A program made the translations under genes and the position numbers. The notes under the pieces are model-generated. The model saw only the letters and a program-made list of their open reading frames with translations. It did no database searches and had not been told where the DNA came from. A DNA stretch of 64,000 nt from Aequorivita sp. CIP111184 (lineage in GTDB: Bacteria > Bacteroidota > Bacteroidia > Flavobacteriales > Flavobacteriaceae): positions 124,001 to 188,000 of the forward strand of contig NZ_UEFQ01000026.1 in NCBI RefSeq assembly GCF_900489465.1, in the 5' to 3' direction. Positions 26,306 to 35,466 of the stretch are shown here, one piece after another. Positions within the stretch are counted from its first letter, which is position 1. Each line of letters begins with the position of its first letter.

Positions 26306-27403
26306 ATGATAACTGAGGTAATCAATACAAAAGAACTTCATAAAATGGACCCAGTTTTTGGGCAACTTTCTTTTGACAATCACGAACAAATCGTTTTTTG
26401 CAACGACAAAGATACTGGTTTAAAAGCAATAATTGGTATCCACAATACGGTTTTGGGGCCCGCTTTGGGAGGAACAAGAATGTGGAACTATGGCAGTGAG
26501 TGGGAAGCGTTGAATGACGTACTTCGTCTTTCACGCGGAATGACTTATAAAAGCGCAATCACGGGGCTTAACCTTGGTGGTGGAAAAGCAGTTTTAATTG
26601 GTGATGCAAAAACACAAAAAACCCCTGAGCTTATGTTGAAGTTTGGTGAGTTTGTAAACTCATTAGGCGGAAAATATATTACTGCAGAAGACGTTGGAAT
26701 GGCAACTTCTGATATGGATTTGGTAAGAACGGTTACTCCTTACGTTACTGGTATTTCAGAATCAAAAGGTGGTGCCGGAAACCCTTCTCCAATTACAGCT
26801 TACGGTGTTTTTATGGGAATGAAAGCCGCTGCAAAATACACGTTTGGAAGCGATGTGCTTGAAGACAAAGTGGTGTATGTGCAGGGAATTGGAAACGTAG
26901 GTGAAGCTCTAGTTGAAAACCTGAGCAATGAAGGGGCCAAAGTTTATATTTCCGACATCAACCAAGAGCGTTTGGAAGAAGTTCGCGATAAATACAGCGT
27001 AGAAATTTATGGTGGAAACAACATTTATGCGGAAAAAATGGACATCTATGCTCCATGTGCTTTGGGTGCAACTATAAATGATTTTACCATCAATCAATTG
27101 AATACAAAAATAATTGCTGGTGCAGCAAATAATCAATTGGCAGAAGAGCAGAAGCACGGAAAAATGCTTCGTGAAAAAGGGATTGTTTACGCTCCAGATT
27201 TCTTGATAAATGCTGGTGGAATTATAAACGTTTATGCTGAACTTGAAAATTATGACCGAAAGGAAATAATGCGCAAGACTGAAAATATTTATAATACTAC
27301 GCTTGAAATTTTGAAAAAAGCTGAGCTAGAAAATATTACAACTCATCAAGCAGCATTTAATGTGGCACAAGCCAGAATTGATGCAAGAAAAAACGAAAAA
27401 TAG
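26306..27403 (+). CDS. ldh: Leucine (Glu/Leu/Phe/Val) dehydrogenase
   Basis: A 365-residue NAD-dependent amino acid dehydrogenase that oxidatively deaminates branched-chain amino acids. It has the substrate-binding segment LGPALGGTRMWNYGS, the catalytic region GMTYKSAITGLNLGGGKAVLIGD with the active-site Lys, ITAEDVGMATSDMDLV, and a Rossmann motif VYVQGIGNVGEALVENL. AGAANNQLAEEQKHGKMLREKGIVYAPDFLINAGG is typical of leucine dehydrogenases. Length fits. It probably starts leucine catabolism, to which the HMG-CoA lyase at 32.5 kb would also belong. It has a clear own promoter. Confidence 0.92.
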   Translation: MITEVINTKELHKMDPVFGQLSFDNHEQIVFCNDKDTGLKAIIGIHNTVLGPALGGTRMWNYGSEWEALNDVLRLSRGMTYKSAITGLNLGGGKAVLIGDAKTQKTPELMLKFGEFVNSLGGKYITAEDVGMATSDMDLVRTVTPYVTGISESKGGAGNPSPITAYGVFMGMKAAAKYTFGSDVLEDKVVYVQGIGNVGEALVENLSNEGAKVYISDINQERLEEVRDKYSVEIYGGNNIYAEKMDIYAPCALGATINDFTINQLNTKIIAGAANNQLAEEQKHGKMLREKGIVYAPDFLINAGGIINVYAELENYDRKEIMRKTENIYNTTLEILKKAELENITTHQAAFNVAQARIDARKNEK

Positions 27404-27424
27404 GTTTCGATTTTTTTAAAACAC

Positions 27425-27432
27425 TATCTTTG
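27425..27432 (+). promoter_or_regulatory. -7 promoter box for nusB
   Basis: TATCTTTG matches TAnnTTTG and lies 56 bases before the nusB start. The -33 element is weak. Confidence 0.5.
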
Positions 27433-27488
27433 CAACGCACAGGAAATTCTTGTGCGTTGTTACTTTAAAAAAGTTCTTTCAAAAAAAT

Positions 27489-28433
27489 ATGCTTACAAGA
27501 AGACATATCCGAGTAAAAGTTTTGCAGTCCGTTTACGCTTATAACCAGTGTACAAACCCAAATATTGATTCACAGGAAAAATTTCTGCTTCATAGTATAG
27601 ACCAGATGCAGGACCTCTACTTATTAATGTTGCAGCTACTTTTGGCGCTTCAGGAACAAGCGGATAGTTTTCTTACTAGATCCCAAAAGAAACATCTTGC
27701 AACGGCTTTGGAAAAAGACCCTAGCCGCACTTTTGTCGAAAATAAGTTATTGCATGTAATTGCAAACAACACTACTTTTTCTGATATAATTGAAAAGAAA
27801 AAACTAAATTACTGGCATTTGGACGGGGAATATGTGAATATCATTTTCAACGAGCTACGCCAATTGGAGTGGTATAATGATTACCTATCTCAAAAAGAAA
27901 CTACCTATAAAGAAGACCAAAATTTTGTAATTAAAGTTTTTAAGGAAGTAGTTGCCCCCAACGACAAGATTTACGAATATATTGAAGACAAACGCCTTAC
28001 GTGGGTTGATGATTTTCCAATAGTAAACACGGCCATTGTTAAAATGCTGGGTAAGCTTTCAGAAAAAAATGCTTCTTCGCTTTTGGTTCCCAATCTTTAT
28101 AAAAATGATGAAGATCGCGATTATGCACTGCAGCTTTTCAGAAAAGTGATTCTTAATGAAGATAAATTGAACGCCCAAATAGAAGGAAAAACCCCAAACT
28201 GGGACCAAGACCGTATAGCCGATGTGGATTTGATTATTTTAAAAATGGGCATCGCTGAATTTTTATATTTCCCTTCAATTCCTGTTAGGGCCACTATCAA
28301 CGAATACTTGGAGGTTTCCAAAGAATATTCAACTCCAAAAAGCAGCATATTCGTCAACGGAATTTTGGATAAAATTGTTAAAGAATTTTCAGAAAACGGT
28401 AAACTGAATAAAATTGGACGAGGGCTTCAATAA
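27489..28433 (+). CDS. nusB: Transcription antitermination factor NusB (long form)
   Basis: The start MLTRRHIRVKVLQSVYAYNQC (27489) is preferred over an ATG 13 codons upstream. At about 314 residues it is roughly twice the E. coli protein. The first part resembles the NusB N-terminus (RRHIRVKVLQSVYAY), a long insertion follows, and the canonical RNA-binding C-terminal domain (DWDQDRIADVDLIILKMGIAEFLYFPSIPVRATINEYLEVSKEYSTPKSSIFVNGILDKI) closes it. This long form is standard in Bacteroidota. It supports rRNA transcription together with NusE. It heads the nusB-DUF1573-yajC cluster. Confidence 0.93.
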   Translation: MLTRRHIRVKVLQSVYAYNQCTNPNIDSQEKFLLHSIDQMQDLYLLMLQLLLALQEQADSFLTRSQKKHLATALEKDPSRTFVENKLLHVIANNTTFSDIIEKKKLNYWHLDGEYVNIIFNELRQLEWYNDYLSQKETTYKEDQNFVIKVFKEVVAPNDKIYEYIEDKRLTWVDDFPIVNTAIVKMLGKLSEKNASSLLVPNLYKNDEDRDYALQLFRKVILNEDKLNAQIEGKTPNWDQDRIADVDLIILKMGIAEFLYFPSIPVRATINEYLEVSKEYSTPKSSIFVNGILDKIVKEFSENGKLNKIGRGLQ

Positions 28434-28448
28434 AAGCAAAAAAATACA

Positions 28449-28456
28449 TACTTTTG
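28449..28456 (+). promoter_or_regulatory. -7 promoter box for the DUF1573 gene
   Basis: TACTTTTG matches TAnnTTTG, 32 bases before the ATG. Transcription may also run through from nusB. Confidence 0.45.
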
Positions 28457-28487
28457 GCGTGCTAAAAACCTAAAAATTTTAAATACC

Positions 28488-28970
28488 ATGAAAAAATCAG
28501 TTTTAATAGTAGCAATACTATCTGTTTTTGCCTTTTCTTCTTGTAAAGACAATGCTGCAGACAAAGTAAACGAGGAAAATGTTGCCACTGCCGCAGATCG
28601 TGATGCAGAGTCTGGTAAATTCCCAACCATCGCTTTTGAAGAAAGCCAATTCGATTTCGGAACTATCGACCAAGGAACGCCTGTTGAGCACATTTTCAAA
28701 TTCAAAAACAACGGGGAAGCTCCATTGATGATAGTAAACGCAAAAAGTAGCTGTGGATGTACTATTCCAGAATATACTAAAGAACCAGTTGCTCCAGGTG
28801 AGTCAGGTGAGTTATTGGTAAAATTCAACGGAAGTGGTCAAAACCAAGTAAGTAAAACAGTAACTCTTACAACCAATACCAAAGCTGGAACCGAAACTTT
28901 AACTATTAAAGCTTTCGTTACTCCTAAAGCAGGTGGTGCCGCTCCAATAAAAACCCCAACATCCAAATAA
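28488..28970 (+). CDS. DUF1573 lipoprotein
   Basis: A 160-residue lipoprotein (signal ending FAFSSC, Cys at about residue 19). A mature immunoglobulin-like DUF1573 domain carries FDFGTIDQGTPVEHIFKFKNNGEAPLMIVNAKSSCGCTIPEY, including the typical CGC cysteines, and then APGESGELLVKFNGSG. It is expected on the periplasmic side of a membrane. The position between nusB and yajC is conserved in Flavobacteriaceae. Function unknown. Confidence 0.88.
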   Translation: MKKSVLIVAILSVFAFSSCKDNAADKVNEENVATAADRDAESGKFPTIAFEESQFDFGTIDQGTPVEHIFKFKNNGEAPLMIVNAKSSCGCTIPEYTKEPVAPGESGELLVKFNGSGQNQVSKTVTLTTNTKAGTETLTIKAFVTPKAGGAAPIKTPTSK

Positions 28971-28998
28971 TAAATTTTTTGGATCACTAAAAATTACT

Positions 28999-29289
28999 AT
29001 GGAACAAATACAAAGTTTTTTACCGATAATATTATTGTTTTTGGTGATGTATCTATTTTTGATACGTCCACAAATGAAAAAAGCCAAACAGGAAAAACAG
29101 TTTGCCGCCCAACTTAAAAAAGGTGACAAAGTAATTACTACTGGAGGGATACACGGTAAAGTTTTGGAGCTTAATGAAGATGGAACCTGTATTATAGAAT
29201 GCGGGGCCGGAAAAATAAAGTTTGAAAGAGCAGCCATTTCTATGGAAAGAACTGCAAAAATCAATGCTCCCGAAAAAGAGAAGAAATAG
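28999..29289 (+). CDS. yajC: Preprotein translocase subunit YajC
   Basis: A 96-residue protein with one N-terminal transmembrane helix (about residues 5-23, ILLFLVMYLFLIRPQMKKAKQEKQF) and a small cytoplasmic domain (LKKGDKVITTGGIHGKVLELNEDGTCIIECG...KFERAAI). YajC associates with SecDF next to the Sec translocon. It follows DUF1573 by 28 bases, and a bidirectional terminator lies after it. Confidence 0.93.
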   Translation: MEQIQSFLPIILLFLVMYLFLIRPQMKKAKQEKQFAAQLKKGDKVITTGGIHGKVLELNEDGTCIIECGAGKIKFERAAISMERTAKINAPEKEKK

Positions 29290-29312
29290 TAAATTGTTCC
29301 TTGTTTAAATAA

Positions 29313-29349
29313 AAACTCCCTCACTATTTTTAAATAGTTGAGGGAGTTT
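29313..29349. terminator. Bidirectional terminator between yajC and pepT
   Basis: A near-perfect stem, AAACTCCCTCA...TGAGGGAGTTT, with an A/T-rich upper stem and T-rich flanks on both strands. Confidence 0.85.
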
Positions 29350-29376
29350 CTTTATTAGGTATTTTATTTTAAAAAT

Positions 29377-30639
29377 TTACTCTTCTTCTTTTTTGAATTT
29401 TGAAAGATCTTGCGCTGTCAATTGTGCTATATTCACAATTACTTCTACAGCCTTTTGCATACTTTCAACGGGAACGTATTCATACCTTCCGTGAAAATTA
29501 TGGCCGCCTGCAAAAATATTTGGACACGGAAGCCCCATAAAACTTAATTGTGAACCGTCAGTTCCACCACGTATTGGTTTTATTAAAGGTTCAATACCCG
29601 CTTGCTCCATAGCTTGTTTTGCGATTTTCACAATGTGCATTACTGGCTCAATCTTTTCGCGCATATTGAAATATTGATCTTTTATTTCAACAGTAACCAC
29701 TTCCATTTCAAATTGCTCGTTTAAGTCGTCTGCCAATCTTTGAACCATTTCTTTTCGGGCCTCAAAATGTTTTTTATCATGATCGCGGATTATGTATTGA
29801 ATTTTAGTTTCATCAACAGATCCATCAATACCGTGAAGGTGAAAAAACCCTTCGCGACCTTCAGTATGCTCTGGAGTTTCAAGTCTTGGAAGTGAATTAA
29901 TATAGTCTGTAGCAATGTACATACTGTTAATCATTTTTCCTTTGGCGTATCCCGGATGTACTATTTTTCCTTTTATAGTAACTACAGCACCAGCAGCGTT
30001 GAAATTTTCATATTCCAGTTCACCCACTTGGCTGCCATCCATTGTGTATGCCCATTCTGCGCCAAACTTTTTTACATCAAACTTATGCGCACCTCGGCCA
30101 ATCTCCTCATCGGGTGTAAAGCCTACACGAATTTTTCCGTGCTTAATTTCGGGATGATTAATTAAGTATTCCATTGCGGAAACTATTTCCGTAATTCCCG
30201 CTTTATCATCTGCACCCAAAAGCGTTGTGCCGTCCGTTGTTATTAGGGTTCTACCTTTGTAAAGCAACAAATCCTCAAAATAATCTGGTGATAGAATGAT
30301 GTTCTTTTCTTTGTTTAGAAGAATATCCTTCCCATTGTAATTCTCAATAATTTGTGGTTTCACGTTTGCTCCAGTAAAATCTGGGGAAGTATCAAAATGT
30401 GAAACAAAGCCGATTACAGGAACAGGGTGCGGAACATTGGAAGGCAAAGTGGCCATAATGTAAGCGTTTTCATCAATGCTAACATCTTCCATTCCTATCT
30501 GTTTCAGCTCTTCGGCCAGTTTATTGGCGAGATCCCATTGTTTTTTAGTGCTTGGGGTGGTATCACTGTTTGGATCACTTTCGGTGTCTACGGTAACGTA
30601 GCTTATAAAGCGATCAATAATGTGTTGTTTTTCAATCAT
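29377..30639 (-). CDS. pepT: Peptidase T (tripeptide aminopeptidase)
   Basis: The start is [21 protein letters not shown] (30639); an ATG 7 codons upstream would add a basic tail. The about 420-residue protein belongs to family M20B. Zinc-ligand motifs are visible: [17 protein letters not shown] (His), [13 protein letters not shown] (bridging Asp), [14 protein letters not shown] (catalytic Glu) and the C-terminal [19 protein letters not shown]. It releases the N-terminal residue of tripeptides in the cytoplasm. It is monocistronic. Confidence 0.94.
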   Translation of the reverse strand: MIEKQHIIDRFISYVTVDTESDPNSDTTPSTKKQWDLANKLAEELKQIGMEDVSIDENAYIMATLPSNVPHPVPVIGFVSHFDTSPDFTGANVKPQIIENYNGKDILLNKEKNIILSPDYFEDLLLYKGRTLITTDGTTLLGADDKAGITEIVSAMEYLINHPEIKHGKIRVGFTPDEEIGRGAHKFDVKKFGAEWAYTMDGSQVGELEYENFNAAGAVVTIKGKIVHPGYAKGKMINSMYIATDYINSLPRLETPEHTEGREGFFHLHGIDGSVDETKIQYIIRDHDKKHFEARKEMVQRLADDLNEQFEMEVVTVEIKDQYFNMREKIEPVMHIVKIAKQAMEQAGIEPLIKPIRGGTDGSQLSFMGLPCPNIFAGGHNFHGRYEYVPVESMQKAVEVIVNIAQLTAQDLSKFKKEEE

Positions 30640-30699
30640 AACTTTTCTTTTACATTGCAAAATAAAGCATATTCAAAATAACAAATACATAGTTTAGTG

Positions 30700-30707
30700 T
30701 ATTTTTG
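30700..30707 (+). promoter_or_regulatory. -7 promoter box for pyrD
   Basis: TATTTTTG matches TAnnTTTG and lies 17 bases before the ATG, so the leader is short. Confidence 0.5.
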
Positions 30708-30724
30708 TACCACATTTTTCAACT

Positions 30725-31765
30725 ATGTACAAAACCATCATACGCCCACTCTTTTTTAGTTTTGATCCTGAGAAAATTCATCATTTTACATTTTCGTTGA
30801 TTCGTTTTTTCCATAAAATTGGCTTTGGAAGTATTTTCCAAAGTATTTATAAAATTGAAAACCCAAAACTGGAACGCGAACTTTTCGGACTAAAATTTCC
30901 AAATCCCGTCGGTCTCGCCGCTGGCTTTGATAAAAATGCGAAGCTTTACAAGGAGTTATCAAATTTTGGGTTTGGTTTTATTGAAATAGGAACCGTTACT
31001 CCAAAACCACAACCTGGAAATGAAAAGCCGCGTTTGTTTCGCTTAAAGGAAGATTCTGCAATTATAAACCGAATGGGTTTTAATAATGGTGGTGTAGAAG
31101 AAGCGGTGGAAAGATTGAAGAAAAATCCCGCGACTGCGCTTGAAAAGACAAAACATGTTTTAATAGGTGGAAATATTGGGAAAAATAAAGTTACTCCTAA
31201 TGAAGAAGCCGTCAACGATTACATAATTTGTTTTGAGGCACTTTTTGATTATGTAGATTATTTTGTTGTAAATGTTAGCTCACCCAATACACCAAACCTT
31301 CGTGAGTTACAGGAAAAGAAGCCGTTGACAGATTTGTTGCAAACCCTGCAAGACAGGAATCATTCAAAAGAAAAACGCAAGCCAATTCTTCTTAAAATTG
31401 CTCCAGATTTAACCGATGAACAACTTTTAGACATTATCGAAATTATTGCAACCACAAAAATTGATGGTGTTATTGCTACAAATACCACTATTTCACGAGA
31501 AGGAATATTTTCCGAAAACAAAAAGGAAATGGGCGGCTTGAGCGGTAAACCTTTAAATAAAAGAGCAACGGAAGTGATTCGGTTTCTTTCGGAAAAAAGT
31601 AATAAAGCGTTTCCGATAATTGGTGTGGGTGGAATCCATTCCGCAGCAGATGCTTTGGAAAAACTGGATGCCGGAGCAAGTTTGGTACAACTCTATACAG
31701 GTTTTATTTATGAAGGTCCGGGATTGATAAAAGAAATAAACGAAGCGATTGTAAAACGAAAATGA
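30725..31765 (+). CDS. pyrD: Dihydroorotate dehydrogenase, quinone type (class 2)
   Basis: A 346-residue FMN enzyme of pyrimidine synthesis that oxidises dihydroorotate to orotate and passes electrons to quinone. The N-terminal helix ([23 protein letters not shown]) is the membrane-associating part of class 2 enzymes. [50 protein letters not shown] with the catalytic Ser, and [37 protein letters not shown] are all present. It overlaps the LysE gene by 4 bases (ATGA). Confidence 0.95.
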   Translation: MYKTIIRPLFFSFDPEKIHHFTFSLIRFFHKIGFGSIFQSIYKIENPKLERELFGLKFPNPVGLAAGFDKNAKLYKELSNFGFGFIEIGTVTPKPQPGNEKPRLFRLKEDSAIINRMGFNNGGVEEAVERLKKNPATALEKTKHVLIGGNIGKNKVTPNEEAVNDYIICFEALFDYVDYFVVNVSSPNTPNLRELQEKKPLTDLLQTLQDRNHSKEKRKPILLKIAPDLTDEQLLDIIEIIATTKIDGVIATNTTISREGIFSENKKEMGGLSGKPLNKRATEVIRFLSEKSNKAFPIIGVGGIHSAADALEKLDAGASLVQLYTGFIYEGPGLIKEINEAIVKRK

Positions 31766-32388
31766 TTGAAACCCTAATCTCTTTTTCAATCGCCACGCTT
31801 GCACTCGCCATTTCTCCGGGACCGGACAATATTTATGTGCTTACCCAATCTTTGGTAAATGGCACTAAAAGTGGCATCGCTACTACTGCTGGGTTGATAA
31901 GTGGTTGCATTGTGCACACCACACTTTTGGCATTTGGTATTTCTGCAATAATTACTGCTTCGGAAGAAATTTTCTACGGTATAAAAGTTTTGGGCGCTTG
32001 CTATCTACTTTACTTGGCTTACAAAGTATATAGAAGTAATGAACATATTTCGTTGGCTGAGAATGCACCTAAGAAATCATACGCCCAACTTTTTAAAACG
32101 GGTGTAATAATGAATTTGGTGAACCCAAAAGTGATGATATTCTTTTTGGCGTTTTTCCCAGGTTTTCTTTGGGATAATCCTGAAGTTTCGGGAGTAAATA
32201 CAGTGGCTCAGTTTTATATTTTAGGAATTACTTTTATGATTGTTTCTTTTATAACCTTCAGTATAATCGCAATAGCCGCTGGACGTATTTCAGGTTTGCT
32301 TTTGGAATGGAAAAATATGGGTGCTGTGTTAAAATGGTTGCAAATACTTGTTTTTGTTGGAATTGCAGTTTTCATTGTTTTGCCATAA
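31762..32388 (+). CDS. LysE family exporter
   Basis: A 208-residue membrane protein with five to six hydrophobic helices. The N-terminal [35 protein letters not shown] is the LysE/RhtB signature. It then has a [18 protein letters not shown] motif. Members export amino acids or small metabolites. The start overlaps pyrD by 4 bases, so it is cotranscribed with it. The substrate is not evident. Confidence 0.92.
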   Translation: MIETLISFSIATLALAISPGPDNIYVLTQSLVNGTKSGIATTAGLISGCIVHTTLLAFGISAIITASEEIFYGIKVLGACYLLYLAYKVYRSNEHISLAENAPKKSYAQLFKTGVIMNLVNPKVMIFFLAFFPGFLWDNPEVSGVNTVAQFYILGITFMIVSFITFSIIAIAAGRISGLLLEWKNMGAVLKWLQILVFVGIAVFIVLP

Positions 32389-32456
32389 TTAATTAGATTT
32401 CAATTCCATTTAAAAAGATTTTCTATTTCTAATTTCGTAGTTCTTCTTTCAAAAAC

Positions 32457-32464
32457 TATCTTTG
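32457..32464 (+). promoter_or_regulatory. -7 promoter box abutting the HMG-CoA lyase start (possible leaderless mRNA)
   Basis: TATCTTTG matches TAnnTTTG, and the ATG begins only 6 bases after its last base, about where transcription should start. A possible -33 element (TTTC, 32433-32436) is imperfect. Confidence 0.5.
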
Positions 32465-32469
32465 AAGCA

Positions 32470-33333
32470 ATGCAGCAAGTAAAAATTATAGAATGTCCGC
32501 GCGATGCTATGCAGGGCATAAGAGATTGGATTCCCACCGACCAAAAAGTGAAATACATACAATCGCTTTTGCGTTGTGGTTTTGATACAATTGATTTTGG
32601 AAGTTTTGTTTCTCCTAAGGCAATTCCGCAAATGCAGGACACGGCTGAAGTACTTTCAAAACTGGACCTTTCTGCCTCAAAAAGTAAATTGCTTGCCATA
32701 ATAGCCAACCTTCGCGGCGCGGAAGATGCTGTGAAACATCCCGAAATTGATTATTTGGGGTACCCTTTTTCAATTTCCGAAAACTTCCAAATGCGGAACA
32801 CGCACAAAACCATTTCGGAGTCGTTGGTAATACTCCAAGATATATTAAACCTAGCGCATAAAAACAATAAAGAGGTTGTAGCCTATTTATCCATGGGCTT
32901 TGGGAATCCGTATGGCGACCCGTGGAACGTTGAGATAGTAGGAGAGTGGACAGAAAAACTTTCTGCAATGGGCGTTAAAATCCTTTCGCTTAGTGATACC
33001 GTGGGTTCATCTACGCCCGATATTATTTCATATTTATTTAGTAACTTGATACCCAAATATCCCCACATAGAATTTGGCGCGCATTTGCACACCACCCCCA
33101 AAGCATGGCACGAAAAAGTTAACGCCGCCTACAAGGCAGGTTGTAACCGTTTTGATGGAGCCATTCAAGGTTTTGGTGGTTGCCCTATGGCAAAAGATGA
33201 ATTAACTGGAAATATGCCTACCGAAAAAATGCTCAGCTACTTTACGGCTGAAAAAATTTCGAGTAACATACACCCAATGTCTTTTGAAAGCGCTTATAAT
33301 GAAGCAACTAAAATTTTTACTAAATACCATTAA
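32470..33333 (+). CDS. Hydroxymethylglutaryl-CoA lyase
   Basis: A 287-residue DRE-TIM metallolyase that splits HMG-CoA into acetoacetate and acetyl-CoA, the last step of leucine degradation. The N-terminal MQQVKIIECPRDAMQGI corresponds to the usual V-E-V-G-P-R-D-G-L-Q; here it reads ECPRDAMQ, an uncommon variant. DTIDFGSFVSPKAIPQM, HLHTTPKAWHEKV (metal-binding His) and the active-site loop QGFGGCPMAKDELTGNMPTE with its catalytic Cys are present. The start is fixed by the conserved N-terminus. The next gene begins immediately after the stop. Confidence 0.9.
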   Translation: MQQVKIIECPRDAMQGIRDWIPTDQKVKYIQSLLRCGFDTIDFGSFVSPKAIPQMQDTAEVLSKLDLSASKSKLLAIIANLRGAEDAVKHPEIDYLGYPFSISENFQMRNTHKTISESLVILQDILNLAHKNNKEVVAYLSMGFGNPYGDPWNVEIVGEWTEKLSAMGVKILSLSDTVGSSTPDIISYLFSNLIPKYPHIEFGAHLHTTPKAWHEKVNAAYKAGCNRFDGAIQGFGGCPMAKDELTGNMPTEKMLSYFTAEKISSNIHPMSFESAYNEATKIFTKYH

Positions 33334-34872
33334 ATGAGAAAATTTTTACTTTTAGCTGTCGTGGGCTATTTTTCTGTAAGCTGTGAAATTCTTCAGCTCG
33401 CTCCCGAGGATCCAATAAAAGGCGCAGGCGCCATTACCCTTAAATTTGTTCAAATAAACGACGTTTATGAAATTGCACCTTTAAATGGAGGTGAATATGG
33501 TGGCTTAGCCCGTGTGGCTCATATTCGCGATTCAATAAAGGAGCGGTTTCCAAATACATATTTATTTTTGGCCGGAGATTTTTTAAATCCATCTTTAATA
33601 GGAACGCTAAAAGTTGATGGCGAACGTGTAAATGGAAAGCAGATGGTAGATGTGCTCAATGCAATGGATATAGATTTGGTGACCTTTGGAAACCATGAAT
33701 TTGATTTGAGCGAAAAAGATTTGCAAAAACGATTGAATGAATCAAATTTTACTTGGACAACTGCTAATGTACGTCACGTTACAGAAAAAGGGCTTGTGCC
33801 TTTTGCCACCAAATGGGATTATACCACTGTCCCTACTTCAGATTACTCCACATTCAACGCCATGGATGCCGATGGAAACAAAATGAAATTTGGCGTTTTT
33901 GGCGTAACCCTTCCTGCAAATCCAAATCCATATGTTTCTTATGGAGATATATATGAAAATGCAGTAAGAGCTTATGATTTGGCTATTCAAAAATCTGATT
34001 TTGTTGTTGGTTTGACGCACGTTTCATTAGATGAAGATAAAAAAATTGCTAAGCAATTGCGATCTCTTCCATTAATAATGGGAGGCCACGAACATTTCAA
34101 TATGTTAGAAAAAGAAGGTAGAACCATTATAGCTAAAGCAGACGCCAATGCAAAAAGTGTATATGTACATACCCTTATTTATAACTTGCGCACAAAATAC
34201 CTTCATATCAATTCTGAATTAATGATGGTTACCGATAAAATAGCATCCTCTGCGAAAGTGGAACGCGTAGTAAACAAATGGACTGACCTTTTGGACGAAA
34301 AACTAAAGGAAGTTGTGGAGAAGCCAGAAGAAGTAATCTATAACGCTACAATGCCTCTTGATGGTACAGATACCGCCAACCGCAGCAAACAAACCAATAT
34401 GGGCGAGCTAATTACTCGTTCGATGGCCTATTCTTTCAACGACAAGGTTGACGGAGCCTTAGTGAATGGAGGCTCAATAAGAATAGACGATAGATTGGTG
34501 GGTGATATTACAAGTACCGATATTTTTAGAGTGCTTCCCTTTGGAGGGAGTATCTTGAAAGTTGATTTAAAAGGTAGTTTGTTAAAGCAAGTATTGGATT
34601 ACGGAAAATCGCAAAGTGGGGAAGGAGCTTATCTTCAGCGTTATAATTTTTCACAGAATGAAAAAGACGAATGGCTGGTAAGTGATAAGCCGATCAGTGA
34701 CCAAAAAACCTATTCCGTTGCTTTCAGTGATTTTTTGCTTAAAGGACTGGATATTCCTTTTTTAACCCCTGAGAATAAAGGCTTAGTAAAAATTTATACA
34801 CCCAAGGAAAATGAAACTGCTGCTGATATTCGAAAAGCAATCATTTTCTATTTAAATTCGTTAAAAAAATAA
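33334..34872 (+). CDS. 5'-nucleotidase/metallophosphatase family lipoprotein
   Basis: A 512-residue protein with a lipoprotein signal (VVGYFSVSC, Cys at about residue 17). The N-terminal metallophosphatase domain shows QINDVYEIAPLNGGEYGGLARVAH, LAGDFLNPS, GNHEFDLSEKD, GLTHVSLDEDK and GGHEHFN. The C-terminal 5'-nucleotidase domain carries NGGSIRIDDRLVGDITSTDIFRVLPFGG. The first metal motif is D-V-Y rather than the usual D-x-H, a variant seen in a subfamily. It begins directly after the HMG-CoA lyase stop and overlaps the next start by one base. It probably hydrolyses nucleotides or another phosphoester in the periplasm. Confidence 0.87.
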   Translation: MRKFLLLAVVGYFSVSCEILQLAPEDPIKGAGAITLKFVQINDVYEIAPLNGGEYGGLARVAHIRDSIKERFPNTYLFLAGDFLNPSLIGTLKVDGERVNGKQMVDVLNAMDIDLVTFGNHEFDLSEKDLQKRLNESNFTWTTANVRHVTEKGLVPFATKWDYTTVPTSDYSTFNAMDADGNKMKFGVFGVTLPANPNPYVSYGDIYENAVRAYDLAIQKSDFVVGLTHVSLDEDKKIAKQLRSLPLIMGGHEHFNMLEKEGRTIIAKADANAKSVYVHTLIYNLRTKYLHINSELMMVTDKIASSAKVERVVNKWTDLLDEKLKEVVEKPEEVIYNATMPLDGTDTANRSKQTNMGELITRSMAYSFNDKVDGALVNGGSIRIDDRLVGDITSTDIFRVLPFGGSILKVDLKGSLLKQVLDYGKSQSGEGAYLQRYNFSQNEKDEWLVSDKPISDQKTYSVAFSDFLLKGLDIPFLTPENKGLVKIYTPKENETAADIRKAIIFYLNSLKK

Positions 34873-35354
34873 TGTTGAAAAAAGTTATAAAAATTGTTTT
34901 GGTTATAGCATTACTCGCTTTAGTGGCAATTCAATTTATACGTCCAGAAAAAAATAACCAAGGTTATAAAAGTGTTGCTTTATTTGAAACTGAAACAAAG
35001 CCATCAGCAAAGGTAGCTTCCATTTTAAAAGAAAGCTGTTACGACTGCCACAGCAATCAAACCCAATATCCTTGGTATTCAGAAATTGCACCAACATCAC
35101 TATGGTTGGCCGATCATATTGAAGAGGGAAAAGAACATTTTAACGTGTCTGCTTGGGAAAACTATACAGTGAAAAAGAAGGAACACAAGCTTGAAGAGCT
35201 TATTGAGATGGTGGAAGATGATGAAATGCCATTACAATCCTACACACTTATTCACGGCAATCTTTCGGAAGATGATAAAAAATTATTGCTTCAATGGGCT
35301 GGTTTGGCAAGACTTCAATACAAACATCAATTGGAAGTTTCTTCAATTAAATAA
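34872..35354 (+). CDS. Haem-binding domain protein (CxxCH)
   Basis: A 160-residue protein with one N-terminal hydrophobic segment (about residues 3-22, signal or anchor). It has a single c-type haem motif, CYDCHSNQTQYPWYS, followed by APTSLWLADHIEEGKEHFNVSAWENY and DDEMPLQSYTLIHGNLSEDDKKLLLQWA. This matches the haem-binding domain family common in Bacteroidota. It lies in the periplasm or faces it. It overlaps the nucleotidase stop by one base, so the two are cotranscribed. The next operon, for iron uptake, starts 112 bases on. Confidence 0.88.
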   Translation: MLKKVIKIVLVIALLALVAIQFIRPEKNNQGYKSVALFETETKPSAKVASILKESCYDCHSNQTQYPWYSEIAPTSLWLADHIEEGKEHFNVSAWENYTVKKKEHKLEELIEMVEDDEMPLQSYTLIHGNLSEDDKKLLLQWAGLARLQYKHQLEVSSIK

Positions 35355-35366
35355 TTTTTTAAAATC

Positions 35367-35387
35367 TATTTAAATTTAATCTAAATA
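35367..35387. promoter_or_regulatory. Operator 1 of the iron-uptake operon (inverted repeat)
   Basis: Nine-base arms TATTTAAAT and ATCTAAATA around a 3-base centre, with one mismatch. It lies just upstream of the -33 element. The same layout recurs at 35439. Binding by a Fur/DtxR-type iron regulator is inference. Confidence 0.55.
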
Positions 35388-35390
35388 AAC

Positions 35391-35421
35391 TTGTGAGATT
35401 TCATTATCACTATTATTTTTG
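35391..35421 (+). promoter_or_regulatory. Promoter of the DUF4856-imelysin-HTTM-TonB receptor operon
   Basis: TTG (35391-35393), then exactly 20 bases, then TATTTTTG (35414-35421): a full match to the Bacteroidota promoter consensus. It lies between the two inverted repeats. Confidence 0.75.
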
Positions 35422-35438
35422 CGACTGAAAAACTAATC

Positions 35439-35459
35439 TATTTTAATTCAGTCTAAATA
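35439..35459. promoter_or_regulatory. Operator 2 of the iron-uptake operon (inverted repeat)
   Basis: TATTT...AAATA ends in the same spacing as operator 1 (TATTTTAAT, 3-base centre, GTCTAAATA), less symmetrical inside. It lies downstream of the expected transcription start and 7 bases before the ATG, well placed to block transcription. Confidence 0.5.
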
Positions 35460-35466
35460 ATATTTA

